From NCBI GenBank assembly GCA_965229645.1, contig OZ245893.1, positions 558,001-622,000 of the forward strand: a stretch of 64,000 nucleotides of DNA, in the 5' to 3' direction. Position numbers and translations under genes: made by a program. Of this stretch, positions 1 to 8,293 are shown piece after piece (the stretch's first letter is position 1; the number at the start of each line of letters is the position of its first letter). Source of the DNA: CAXQZM01 sp965229645 (lineage in GTDB: Bacteria; Pseudomonadota; Alphaproteobacteria; UBA7985). Below the pieces are notes generated by a model. It saw only the letters and a list, made by a program, of their open reading frames with translations. It was not told the DNA's origin and ran no database searches.

Positions 1-1
1 G

Positions 2-1543
2 GCGGCGGTGTTTGCAGATCGCACGGCAGTGGTCTATGGACAGCGGCGCTATTCCTGGGCCCAGGTTCAGGATCGGGCCGCTCGCTTGGCGGGCGCGCTC
101 AAGGCCTTGGGGGTTGGCAAGGGGCATGTGGTGTCGGTGATTGCCACCAATACGCCCGAAATGATCGAAGCTCACTACGGGGTGCCTTGGTCAGGGGCAA
201 CGCTCAATGCCATCAATGTACGGCTGGAGCCCGAAACGCTGGCCTATATACTCGACCATGCCGAGACCAAAGTTCTGATCACCGATACGGCCTTCGCGCC
301 TTCTGTAAAGGCGGCCCTGCACCTTGCGGAAAATAAGAGTTTACGCGTCATTGATATTTGTGACCCCGAAGCGGTGGGGGAGACCCTGGGCGAACAAGAC
401 TATGAGGCGTTCCTCGCCGCCGCAACGCCCGCGCCCTTTGCCCTGCCAGTCGACGAGTGGGACAATTTGGCGCTCAACTATACCTCGGGCACCAGCGGGC
501 GGCCTAAGGGTGTCTTGTATCATCATCGCGGCGCGTACCTCATGGCGATGGGCACGATTCCGTGCTGGGGGGTGTCGCTGCACCCGCGCTATCTCTATTG
601 CGTGCCCTTGTTCCACTGCAACGGCTGGAACCACGTCTGGGCCATGACCATTTTGGCGGGGACCATCTACTGTATCCGCGACTTGTCCCCCGCGAACATC
701 TGGCGACAGATCGATCGCAACCAGATTAGCCACTTTGGCGCAGCCCCGATCATTCTGGGAAACTTGGTCAATGCGCCGTCGCAAGACGTTTATCCCCTGG
801 GCAGGACCATCGAGGTGGTGACGGCAGGGGCGCCGCCGCCTGCGGCGATTTTGGCCGCATGCGCGCAACTGGGCATGAACGTCGTCCAGGTCTATGGTCT
901 TACCGAAACCTATGGGCATACGGTGGTGTGCCAGCCCCAGGATCATTGGGCCGAGCTGGAGGCGGAGCCGCTCGCCGCGCTAAAGGCGCGCCAGGGGGTC
1001 GCCTTTCCCATGACCGAGGACGTGCGCGTTGTCGATGTGGTAAGCCGCGAGGATGTGCCTGCGGACGGGGTCAGCGAGGGGGAGATCTTGATCCGTGGCA
1101 ATACGGTCATGAAAGGCTACTTCAAAAATCCCGAGGCGACCGCGGCCGCCTTTGCCGACGGCGCCTTTCGCTCGGGCGACGTGGCGGTCAAGCACCCCGA
1201 CGGGTACATTGAGATCCGCGACCGGCTCAAAGACGTGATCATCTCTGGGGGCGAGAACATCTCCTCAGTTGAAGTCGAAGGGATTCTCTATACCCACGCG
1301 TGCGTCGCGGCGGCGGCGGTCGTCGCCATGCCCGATCCCAAGTGGGGGGAAGTGCCGTGCGCTTTCATTGAACTGAAAGATGGGATGACGCCGCCAGATC
1401 CAGACCTGATGCGCGAGTGGTGTCGAGCGCGAATGGCAGGGTTCAAAACCCCTAAGCGCTTTGAATTTCAGGCCTTGCCCAAAACCGCGACGGGAAAAAT
1501 CCAAAAGTTTGAACTGCGCAAAATCGCCGCGAACTTAGGTTAA
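2..1543 (+). CDS. AMP-dependent acyl-CoA synthetase (partial, 5' end outside window)
   Basis: Fatty-acyl/short-chain acyl-CoA ligase of the ANL superfamily, activating a carboxylic acid to acyl-AMP and then to the CoA thioester. The adenylate-binding motif YTSGTSGRPKGV lies near residue 160, YGLTETYG near 300, the hinge RDRLKDVIISGGENIS near 405, and the C-terminal catalytic lysine region PKTATGKIQKFELR at the end. The frame is open to the first base of the window and the visible N-terminus starts inside the usual region before YSW, so about 20-40 residues are missing. The overall pattern resembles the FadD/DmdB (3-methylmercaptopropionyl-CoA ligase) branch, but the substrate cannot be read from sequence. 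It converges on the next gene across a hairpin. Confidence 0.9.
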   Translation, partial: AAVFADRTAVVYGQRRYSWAQVQDRAARLAGALKALGVGKGHVVSVIATNTPEMIEAHYGVPWSGATLNAINVRLEPETLAYILDHAETKVLITDTAFAPSVKAALHLAENKSLRVIDICDPEAVGETLGEQDYEAFLAAATPAPFALPVDEWDNLALNYTSGTSGRPKGVLYHHRGAYLMAMGTIPCWGVSLHPRYLYCVPLFHCNGWNHVWAMTILAGTIYCIRDLSPANIWRQIDRNQISHFGAAPIILGNLVNAPSQDVYPLGRTIEVVTAGAPPPAAILAACAQLGMNVVQVYGLTETYGHTVVCQPQDHWAELEAEPLAALKARQGVAFPMTEDVRVVDVVSREDVPADGVSEGEILIRGNTVMKGYFKNPEATAAAFADGAFRSGDVAVKHPDGYIEIRDRLKDVIISGGENISSVEVEGILYTHACVAAAAVVAMPDPKWGEVPCAFIELKDGMTPPDPDLMREWCRARMAGFKTPKRFEFQALPKTATGKIQKFELRKIAANLG

Positions 1544-1545
1544 GA

Positions 1546-1584
1546 CCTCACCGCTAAAAGACACGGTGCCTTTCGGCGGTGAGG
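1546..1584. terminator. Hairpin between convergent genes
   Basis: A 9-bp perfect stem (CCTCACCGC / GCGGTGAGG) with a loop of about 21 nt sits 3 bases after the acyl-CoA synthetase stop and before the convergent gene's stop. There is no clear T-tract, so it may act as a weak bidirectional terminator or mRNA 3'-end stabiliser. Confidence 0.4.
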
Positions 1585-1602
1585 GGTGGATTGAGTGCCA
1601 AG

Positions 1603-2250
1603 TTAGAAGCTGACGGATGCCCCTAGGGTGAAGAACGGCAGGAAGTCGCCGTCGAGGTCGTCGTTAACTTCCGCGAGATCGGCCTCGTAGGCGGTACGGT
1701 CGGCAGCGCTCAGCGCGTCCTGACCTGTGGTGGTCAGCTCCAGCGTATTGAAGCGTAGACCGCCCTCAACGAAAAATGAGACCTGGCTCGATTTTCTAAC
1801 GTAACCAAGGCCAAGGACGGGGGCGATCGAGTCCCGCTCTTGCAAAGTGAGGCTGAAGTCAGTCTCATATGTGGTGCCGTCGAAGGTGAGCTCGTCCACG
1901 TTGCCCGTGATTTCGTAGCCCCCCGATACCAGGCCAGCGGAGATGCGGAAGTTATCCCCCGATGGGTAGTAGTCGAGCATGGCACCAAAGGACTCTGTGG
2001 AGATGGAGGCAGAAAAAGAGTTTCCATCTACGGATTCGGTCTCGCTCACGTCGCCAAAGGTGAAGAGTCCGCGGACGCGTGCATTGTCGCTGATTCTGGT
2101 TTCGGGCGACACTTGAAGGCCAAGGGCGGAGACCCCAACCTCAATCGATATGTCCTCGCCGAACTCAAAGTTGCCGCCCAGTTGCGCGGTGGACAGGGGG
2201 GAAAGCATCAAGGCGCCGAGGCCCAGAACCGTGCGAAGAAGGGAGGTCAT
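1603..2250 (-). CDS. Predicted outer-membrane beta-barrel protein
   Basis: A 215-aa protein with a clear Sec signal peptide (MTSLLRTVLGLGALMLSPLSTAQ). It is followed by alternating hydrophobic/polar strands rich in Gly, Ser and Thr, and it ends in the strand LPFFTLGASVSF with a terminal Phe, as expected for BAM-inserted barrels. Its size suits an eight-stranded OmpA/OmpW-like barrel. No enzyme motif is visible and I do not recognise a specific family. It is monocistronic, with its stop facing the preceding gene across a hairpin. Confidence 0.6.
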   Translation of the reverse strand: MTSLLRTVLGLGALMLSPLSTAQLGGNFEFGEDISIEVGVSALGLQVSPETRISDNARVRGLFTFGDVSETESVDGNSFSASISTESFGAMLDYYPSGDNFRISAGLVSGGYEITGNVDELTFDGTTYETDFSLTLQERDSIAPVLGLGYVRKSSQVSFFVEGGLRFNTLELTTTGQDALSAADRTAYEADLAEVNDDLDGDFLPFFTLGASVSF

Positions 2251-2341
2251 GAGATGAGTCTTTTTTAGTTTGAATGGATTGATTTTTCGCCCCTAGGACG
2301 CAAGCCTTAGTATGTAAAGCCATTTTTGGGGACTTTGCGCC

Positions 2342-2974
2342 ATGGATATAGACATTTGGTTGCCCTTCGTCGGGACCGTCTTTGGCCTCTTTGCGGTGCC
2401 AGGACCGACGATTATGATGATCGTGGCACTGACCTTGAGGTTCGGCGGGGCGGGCGTGCCCTATTTGGTGCTGGGCGTGAACTTGGCGGACTTCTGTTTC
2501 GTTGCCTTGGGGCTGGGCGGGATGGCGGCGCTTCTGCGTGCCTATCCCTCGCTCGAGTGGGTCTTGCGCCTGATCTCGCTGGCCTATGTCGCCTTTTTGA
2601 CGGTGAAACTGTGGCGGAGCGACTCGCCCAACCTGAACGCCGCGCAGACGCAACCAGCGCCGTCCAAGCCTGGTTTTGCCCTGACGCGCCATGCCTTCTT
2701 AACCACGATCACGAACCCCAAGGGCATCGTCTTTGTTTTTGGCGTTTTCCCCACCTATATGCCTGGGCCCGACCAATCGCAGGCTGCGGCGATTGCGATT
2801 TTGACTTTGACTTTTTTGGCCCTATCCGCCACTGTGGCGACAACTTGGGGTTTGCTGGCGTCAACGACGTTCGCGCGCCTGGCGCGTTGGCCGCACTTGG
2901 GTAAGCTGTCGGCGATGATCGTTGCCCTATCGGTCGCCTGGGTCTGGGCTAAGGCCTTGGACCTCCTGCCTTAA
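2342..2974 (+). CDS. LysE/RhtB family amino-acid exporter
   Basis: A 210-aa integral membrane protein with about six hydrophobic segments. The N-terminus carries the family signature GLFAVPGPTIMMIV. The central hydrophilic loop is followed by FLTTITNPKGIVFVFGVFP, matching the conserved NPK motif of the second half. The family exports amino acids such as homoserine, threonine or lysine by proton antiport; the substrate here is unknown. The ATG at 2342 follows a divergent intergenic region shared with the outer-membrane protein gene. Confidence 0.88.
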   Translation: MDIDIWLPFVGTVFGLFAVPGPTIMMIVALTLRFGGAGVPYLVLGVNLADFCFVALGLGGMAALLRAYPSLEWVLRLISLAYVAFLTVKLWRSDSPNLNAAQTQPAPSKPGFALTRHAFLTTITNPKGIVFVFGVFPTYMPGPDQSQAAAIAILTLTFLALSATVATTWGLLASTTFARLARWPHLGKLSAMIVALSVAWVWAKALDLLP

Positions 2975-3106
2975 CGTCAGTCGCATTGATGTGGTTGAAT
3001 GGCTTTTGGCCGTTTTTGGGCGAGGATGTTCCCAGCGTCGATGGTTCCAATCGACTTGGAGTCCGCATGAAATTTACCTCTTGTCGCGGCGGCGGGAAGC
3101 GGCGAT

Positions 3107-3745
3107 GTGAGGGCTATGCAACCAGACCAAGACCTCCCCAGACCCGCGCGTCGGCAGCAGATTCATCGGCGTACCTACGTTGGCGACATGTTTGAGCGCG
3201 ACGATGGTTTGTTCGATGTCGATCTGGAGATGCGCGATACCAAGCCATTTTCGTTCGACAATCAAGATCGAGGCTACGTTGCGGCGGGGGAGGCCCTGCA
3301 CCATATGAAAATGCGTGTTACGGTGAACGACCAACTCGAAATTGTTGATGTGGAGGCGCGGACCCTGGCCAGCCCTTTCCATCTTTGCGCAAGCATTACC
3401 CCGCAGTACAAGAACTTGATCGGGCTACGCATCACCGCAGGGTTCGTGAAGAAAGCTCAAGAGATCACGGGACGCACCGCAGGTTGCACGCACTTAAACG
3501 ACATGCTGAAAATTATTGGCACGACGGCCTTGCAAGGCTTTTGGTCGGTCATGGCGCGGCGACGGCGGGCGCAAGCTGCCCAAAACGGACAAGACCAAGC
3601 CGCCGACCGCCAGGCGGTCCTCGCTGCGGCGCAGGCGGTGATCGGCACTTGCCACGCTTACGCGCGCAGTTCCCCCATCGTCGCGCGAGAGTGGCCAGAG
3701 TTGCATGTGTCAGATGCCACGAATGGACCGCCGCTTGACTCCTAA
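3107..3745 (+). CDS. DUF2889 domain protein
   Basis: The 212-aa protein matches the DUF2889 pattern: a start such as RRQQIHRRTYVGDMFERDDG, then LFDVDLEMRDTKPF, and a later region with the conserved HLNDMLKIIGT. The family is common in proteobacteria and has no established function. The GTG at 3107 has a GGGAAG ribosome-binding site five bases upstream; an ATG at 3116 is the alternative. The C-terminal third, after the LQGFWSVMARRR segment, is low-complexity and Ala/Gln-rich. Confidence 0.75.
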   Translation: MRAMQPDQDLPRPARRQQIHRRTYVGDMFERDDGLFDVDLEMRDTKPFSFDNQDRGYVAAGEALHHMKMRVTVNDQLEIVDVEARTLASPFHLCASITPQYKNLIGLRITAGFVKKAQEITGRTAGCTHLNDMLKIIGTTALQGFWSVMARRRRAQAAQNGQDQAADRQAVLAAAQAVIGTCHAYARSSPIVAREWPELHVSDATNGPPLDS

Positions 3746-3839
3746 AAAATTCCCCCCCCAACGGGGGTGGTAGGCGAAGCCTTACGGGGCCCTCATTCTT
3801 TGCGCGGACAACTCAATCGACGCACGAGTGATCCCAATT

Positions 3840-4778
3840 TTAAGTCAGCGAACCCGATTTGATCTGAACGCCTCTCGAATCGATTGTCACGACTTGAACC
3901 TGGCCCTGGTGAACCCCGCGCAGTACTTGATCGGTAACGCCTGCGAGAATGAGTCTAGTGCGAGGACTCGCCAAGTCCGTCGCACCATAGACGCGGTCTA
4001 GGGTGCCTAGGTCGAGCCGATCCGCGCGAGCCTGCTCAGCGGCGTTGGTGGCCCGCAAGCGCCCGAAGAAGGCACCGCCCAAATGCTGCAAGCCGCAGGC
4101 GGCCAAAACTCCTTCGGGCGCCCCGCCCGTGCCCCAATAGAGATCAAAGGCAGGGTCTTGGCTTTGGGTCTCAAGAGGGTCCTGGTTTAGTGCGGTTTGC
4201 AGGCAGGCCATGACGTCGCCGTCGGCGATCAGGCTTAGATGCGCGCCCGCGGCCCTTACGGCGCTCATCTGCGCGGCGTGGCGCGCCCGATCCAGCATCA
4301 GCACGCGGGCGGGGCGGCCGCGCAAGGCAGCTATTCGGGCAAGCAAAGGTGCAAGGGGGCAATCTAAGTCGCAGGGCGCAAGTGGTAGGCCCCGTCCCAC
4401 CGCGATCTTATCCATATAAATGTCGGGGGCATGGAGCAAGCTGCCCCGCGGGCCGTAGGCCAGGACGCAGAGCGCGCCAGGGCGGTTTTCAGCGCATAGG
4501 GCCGTGCCCTCCAGCGGGTCAACCGCGATGTCGATTTCGGGGCCTCCCGTGCCCAAGGTCTCGCCGATGTGCAACATGGGGGCCTCGTCGCGCTCGCCCT
4601 CGCCAATCACGATGTGCCCGTCCATGGGCAAGGTGTTTAGATGAGCGCGCATGGCCGTCACCGCTGCGGCGTCGGCGGCGGTTTGGTCGCCCTTACCGAT
4701 CCAGGGTTCGCAAGCTCGCGCGGCCTCTACCGCAGCACGCTCCAAACCCTGGGCCAGGGCGTCGGGTAGGGTCGCCAT
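3840..4778 (-). CDS. glpX: Class II fructose-1,6-bisphosphatase
   Basis: Hydrolyses fructose 1,6-bisphosphate to fructose 6-phosphate in gluconeogenesis or the Calvin cycle. The 312-aa product has the GlpX metal and substrate motifs: KGDQTAADAAAV near residue 30, IGEGERDEAPML near 58, and AVDPLEGT near 85. The C-terminal part contains the YWGTGGAPEGVLAA signature. It is the second gene of a two-gene unit, starting two bases after the stop of the class I aldolase, so the enzyme that makes FBP and the one that dephosphorylates it are co-transcribed. This pairing suggests gluconeogenic flux. Confidence 0.93.
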   Translation of the reverse strand: MATLPDALAQGLERAAVEAARACEPWIGKGDQTAADAAAVTAMRAHLNTLPMDGHIVIGEGERDEAPMLHIGETLGTGGPEIDIAVDPLEGTALCAENRPGALCVLAYGPRGSLLHAPDIYMDKIAVGRGLPLAPCDLDCPLAPLLARIAALRGRPARVLMLDRARHAAQMSAVRAAGAHLSLIADGDVMACLQTALNQDPLETQSQDPAFDLYWGTGGAPEGVLAACGLQHLGGAFFGRLRATNAAEQARADRLDLGTLDRVYGATDLASPRTRLILAGVTDQVLRGVHQGQVQVVTIDSRGVQIKSGSLT

Positions 4779-4780
4779 GG

Positions 4781-5704
4781 CTAAGCTGCCAGGCGGGCAG
4801 GGCGCTGGGTGTAAATGTCCATAAGGTCGTGGAGTAACCTGATGGCCTCGGTCTTGGGCCGCTGGAAGGCGTTGCGCCCAATGATCGACCCAGCGCCGCC
4901 GCCCGCCGCGATGGCACCGATTTCGGCCTTCATCTCGGCGTCCGACTTGGCAGCACCCCCCGAAAAGATCACAAGTCGGCGGCCATCAAAGGCCGACTGA
5001 ACGACATGGGCGACCCGTTCCTTTAAGGCTGACCAGTCGCGCTGGGCGTAGAGCGACTTGGCCTCATCTTGTTCTATATGATCGGTCGGAAGTTTCACTT
5101 TGATTATGTGAGCATTCATGAGCGCGGCCATGTGGGCTGCATAGGCGACGACGTCGAGCGCCGTTTCGCCCGCCTTTGACAGGTTGCCGCCACGCGCGTA
5201 TGACCAGACAAGGACCAGGAGTCCCGCCGCGCGCGCCTCTTGGCTCAATTTTTGCAGCTCTTCCATCATTTCAAACTGCTGATCGGCCCCAGGATATAGC
5301 GTATAGCCGATGCCGATGCATCCAAGGCGCAAGGCGTCTTGCACGGACCCTGTAACGGCCTGGTCCAGGCATCTAGCATGGGAGTTGGCGCTGTTGATCT
5401 TCAAAATTGTCGGAACCTGACCCGCAAAATCGGGCGCGCCTGCTTGCAGCAATCCCAGAGGCGCTGCAAAAGCCGAAAGGCCCGCGTCGATGGCCAACCG
5501 CCAGTGATACAAAGGGTCATAGGCGGCGGGGTTCATCGCAAAGGAGCGGGCAGGGCCATGCTCCAAACCTTGATCGACGGGCAGAATCATAAGCTTGCCC
5601 GTGCCACCCAAGCGGCCATGGGTGAGCAAGGTATAGAGTTTGGCCAAAACTCCAGGGGTTTCAGCGCGATAGGCGTCGAGAAGTGTTTGTATGGTGGGCG
5701 TCAT
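4781..5704 (-). CDS. fbaB: Class I fructose-bisphosphate aldolase (DhnA/FbaB type)
   Basis: Condenses dihydroxyacetone phosphate and glyceraldehyde 3-phosphate by a Schiff-base mechanism. The 307-aa product shows LMILPVDQGLEHGP near residue 38 and the Schiff-base lysine region IIKVKLPTDH near 200. A phosphate-binding glycine cluster, GGAAKSDAEM then GAGSIIGRN, lies near 250-280. It is the archaeal/DhnA-like class I form, not the metal-dependent class II enzyme. It is the first gene of the fbaB-glpX unit. A perfect dyad lies 19 bases upstream of its ATG and may control the pair. Confidence 0.92.
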   Translation of the reverse strand: MTPTIQTLLDAYRAETPGVLAKLYTLLTHGRLGGTGKLMILPVDQGLEHGPARSFAMNPAAYDPLYHWRLAIDAGLSAFAAPLGLLQAGAPDFAGQVPTILKINSANSHARCLDQAVTGSVQDALRLGCIGIGYTLYPGADQQFEMMEELQKLSQEARAAGLLVLVWSYARGGNLSKAGETALDVVAYAAHMAALMNAHIIKVKLPTDHIEQDEAKSLYAQRDWSALKERVAHVVQSAFDGRRLVIFSGGAAKSDAEMKAEIGAIAAGGGAGSIIGRNAFQRPKTEAIRLLHDLMDIYTQRPARLAA

Positions 5705-5722
5705 GGGGTCGTCATAGGCACA

Positions 5723-5747
5723 ATGTTCATATTTGTAAAGTGAACAT
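5723..5747. promoter_or_regulatory. Candidate operator upstream of fbaB-glpX
   Basis: A perfect inverted repeat, ATGTTCA, 11 nt, TGAACAT, lies between the fbaB start (5704) and the divergent region toward carbonic anhydrase. Two half-sites one to two helical turns apart are typical of dimeric repressors. No regulator gene is adjacent, so the binding protein is unknown. Confidence 0.45.
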
Positions 5748-5921
5748 AGAGAAATCGCACTTGAACGAACTCTGGCCCAATTCCCCTGCCCAGAACAGGG
5801 CTTTCAGGCCCGTCGGTGTGTTTTGAAACTCCCGAAAGTTCGCCAAAAACCGCGAAATTCAGCACATTACCTTGTTTCCGCTATTTTCCGCCTGGCCGTT
5901 TGCGCTTGGCCGACCGCAGAA

Positions 5922-6530
5922 CTAAGCTCCCAAAACCGCAATGGGACGGAACAGGCCTTGAGAATCGACAGAATCGACCGTGCCTTTAGCGATATGATAG
6001 TACCAACCATGGAGGTGCAGATCGCCGCTGGCAACGCGGGTCTGGACGAAATCGTAGGTCATGAGATTGCGCAGTTGGGCGCGGATGTTCGCGAGCGTCA
6101 GCTCCCTTAGGCTCGACCCAGGCCCCACTTGGTCTCGTGCCTCGTGTCCGTGGCGGATCCAGGCCTGCACAAGTGGCATCGCCTCTGGGGCGCCGTCTTT
6201 CAAGGCCTTCATCGCGCCGCAGTCGCTATGACCGAGGATGACCATATGTTGGACGCCCAGGCCTAGGACCGCGTACTCCAACGTCGCGGCGGTGCCCTCA
6301 ACGAGTCCCTCGACACAAGGGGGCACAAAGTTTCCTGCATTGCGCGCGATGAAGAGGTCACCTGCCTCGGCCTGGCTCATGACCTGGGGCGTCACGCGCG
6401 AATCAGCGCAGGCGATGACAAAGGTGTCAGGGCTTTGCCCCTTGGCGAGGGCGGCAAAGTGCGCCGCTTTGCGACGGTGCTCGCCGCGTTGAAATTCGCC
6501 GATTCCAGCAACTAAATCGTCAAAAGCCAT
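5922..6530 (-). CDS. Beta-class carbonic anhydrase
   Basis: Interconverts CO2 and bicarbonate. The zinc ligands and catalytic dyad are visible: CADSRV near residue 38 (Cys, Asp-Arg) and HSDCGAM near 98 (His, Cys). These fit the usual beta-class order, and the 202-aa length is normal. I chose the ATG at 6530 because the protein then begins MAFDDLVAGIGEF, as in homologues. The frame stays open further upstream, to 6800, but that extension overlaps the opposite-strand lipoprotein gene and has no family similarity. Confidence 0.93.
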   Translation of the reverse strand: MAFDDLVAGIGEFQRGEHRRKAAHFAALAKGQSPDTFVIACADSRVTPQVMSQAEAGDLFIARNAGNFVPPCVEGLVEGTAATLEYAVLGLGVQHMVILGHSDCGAMKALKDGAPEAMPLVQAWIRHGHEARDQVGPGSSLRELTLANIRAQLRNLMTYDFVQTRVASGDLHLHGWYYHIAKGTVDSVDSQGLFRPIAVLGA

Positions 6531-6684
6531 GGGTCCTGTCCTAAATGTGCGCCTGCGCCTTAACCTAACCGAAAAGTGACGGACAGAGAAGGGATGGCCG
6601 CCACAAGACTTGTGATTGATCCCCAAGATTTGTCTGCTAAGGGCCGTGCGACCCTTCCCTCCGACCTTGTTTTGTGCCCGCGCC

Positions 6685-7407
6685 ATGCGTTTTTTCCTCG
6701 TCCTAATCGCCTGCCTTAGCCTCAGCGGGTGCCTTGCGTCCTTGGGCACGGCGACGTCTTTTGGCGTGCTGTTCGGGGGCGTGTCGGCGAGTTCGGACAA
6801 CTTATCGTCCCGATCAGCCTTTGGTCCAACACGCCTTGTTGATTACCAAGCCATGTGGGATGGATACGTTGCCCCTGATGAGGCCTATACGGGCGAGGAC
6901 TTGACCCGCATTACGTTGCGGGAGCTGGGGTATCTCGACAACGATTTTTATGCCCTGACCCCTCGCGACCTACGTTTCTGGTGCCCGAGCTATCGTCGTC
7001 AATCTTTGGAGGGGCGCAAGGCGTTTTACCTCGGTTTGATTTCTGGGATCGCTCGCTACGAGACCGACTTTCGCGCCCATGTGAAGTATTTGGAGGCGGG
7101 CGGCCATTACTCTCGGGGTTTGCTGCAGCTCGGGCAGCAATCTCTTTCTTACTATCCCGAGGGGACGCGCTGCGATGTGTCAGGCGACCCGCGTCAACTG
7201 CACGACCTGCAGGAAAATATCTCGTGCGGGGTCATGCTGCTCGACCATTGGATTCGTCGCGACGGCTATATCGCTTCGGGCGGTAATGAAGGGGAGGGAG
7301 ACGCCCGCTACTTCGGCGCCGCACGCTACTGGTCCACCTTGCGCCTCGATCGCCGAGGTCGCGACGACATCGCCGCCTATACCCGCAGTTTGCCCGTTTG
7401 CCGCTAA
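6685..7407 (+). CDS. Lipoprotein with lysozyme-like (lytic transglycosylase) fold
   Basis: A 240-aa product beginning MRFFLVLIACLSLSGC, a lipoprotein signal with lipobox LSGC, so it should be anchored in the outer membrane or periplasm. The region from about residue 110 to 190 reads GIARYETDFRAHVKYLEAGGHYSRGLLQLGQQS. This matches the catalytic-Glu (YETDF) and SxGLLQ pattern of SLT-type transglycosylases. It probably cleaves peptidoglycan. The upstream TTG at 6616 in the same frame would spoil the signal peptide. Confidence 0.72.
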   Translation: MRFFLVLIACLSLSGCLASLGTATSFGVLFGGVSASSDNLSSRSAFGPTRLVDYQAMWDGYVAPDEAYTGEDLTRITLRELGYLDNDFYALTPRDLRFWCPSYRRQSLEGRKAFYLGLISGIARYETDFRAHVKYLEAGGHYSRGLLQLGQQSLSYYPEGTRCDVSGDPRQLHDLQENISCGVMLLDHWIRRDGYIASGGNEGEGDARYFGAARYWSTLRLDRRGRDDIAAYTRSLPVCR

Positions 7408-7650
7408 CTTGAAGATCGAGGACTCCCTCCGTCCATGTTAGCTTGAAAAAGTACTGTTTCCGCAATTCGATCCCAACAAAGGGATTTTCGAATCGAGTGC
7501 CTCGTATCGAGTCTTATTTATGGGATGACCGAGCGACGCATTTCAAGCGAGAAGAATTTGCTTGGTTCTGAATTAAGAGTGTTGTTTTCCAGTAACATAG
7601 TCTAAGGACGCAACAAAGAAATGAAAGTGACGTTCATTGTGGGGAAACCT

Positions 7651-8283
7651 GTGTTTGCACAGCAACGCATCGCCATGGTTGATGGCCAGTTGCGGACCAA
7701 CAAGATCATCGATCCAACGGTGATCGACCTGTTTTTGTCGACGCCGCGCGAAGCCTTTGCACCCAAGGGCCGCGAGAACGCGGCTTATGTCGATGAAGAC
7801 GTGGCCTTGGGGCACGGGCGCAGCCTGATGGAACCCTTGGTCGCCGCGCGTTTGTTGCAAGCTGCGGACTTGCGCGCGGGTCAACGGGCCCTGGTGATCG
7901 CGGGCGGCAATGGCTACTTGCCCCGTTTGCTCTGCGACACAGGCCTCCTCGTCACGGTCGTTGAACCCGTCGTCGAATTGGCGGCGCAGGGCAAAGATCA
8001 GGTTCCCGAGGCGCAATGGGTCGATGGAGGGTTTGAGTCCATGCCGTTAGGCCCTTTTGAGCGCATTTTTGTCGGCGGGGCGGTAACGCAGATTCCCAAA
8101 GCGTGGGCGGAGCTTCTCACCGACGATGGGCGGATTTTGACCCCCGTTTCTGGGCACAGCGGCAACGACGGCGCGATCGTGGCGGCGCACCGGTCTGCCA
8201 CGGGCCTTTCGCACCAAACTTTAGCCAACGCTGCAGTCCCCACTTTGCCAGAGTTTCAAAGTTCCGCCCAATTTGAATTTTAG
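7651..8283 (+). CDS. pcm: Protein-L-isoaspartate O-methyltransferase family protein
   Basis: SAM-dependent methyltransferase of the PCMT family, which repairs isoaspartyl residues. The start VFAQQRIAMVDGQLRTNKI matches the conserved alphaproteobacterial N-terminus MVDGQLRTNK. The SAM site is degenerate: ALVIAGGNGYLPRLL replaces the usual VLEIGTGSGYQ. Methylation activity is therefore less certain, as often in this tolC-linked clade. The GTG at 7651 follows a GGGGAA ribosome-binding site; an in-frame ATG at 7621 is an alternative. It is immediately followed by tolC, the usual neighbour. Confidence 0.83.
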   Translation: MFAQQRIAMVDGQLRTNKIIDPTVIDLFLSTPREAFAPKGRENAAYVDEDVALGHGRSLMEPLVAARLLQAADLRAGQRALVIAGGNGYLPRLLCDTGLLVTVVEPVVELAAQGKDQVPEAQWVDGGFESMPLGPFERIFVGGAVTQIPKAWAELLTDDGRILTPVSGHSGNDGAIVAAHRSATGLSHQTLANAAVPTLPEFQSSAQFEF

Positions 8284-8293
8284 AAGTACCCCT

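Noticed and set aside
6531..6800. A longer carbonic anhydrase starting at 6800
   Set aside because: The extension is antisense to the lipoprotein gene, is basic and low-complexity, and has no family similarity.
7408..7650. A small RNA or gene between the lipoprotein and pcm
   Set aside because: No coding frame, stable hairpin or recognisable promoter pair that I can support.
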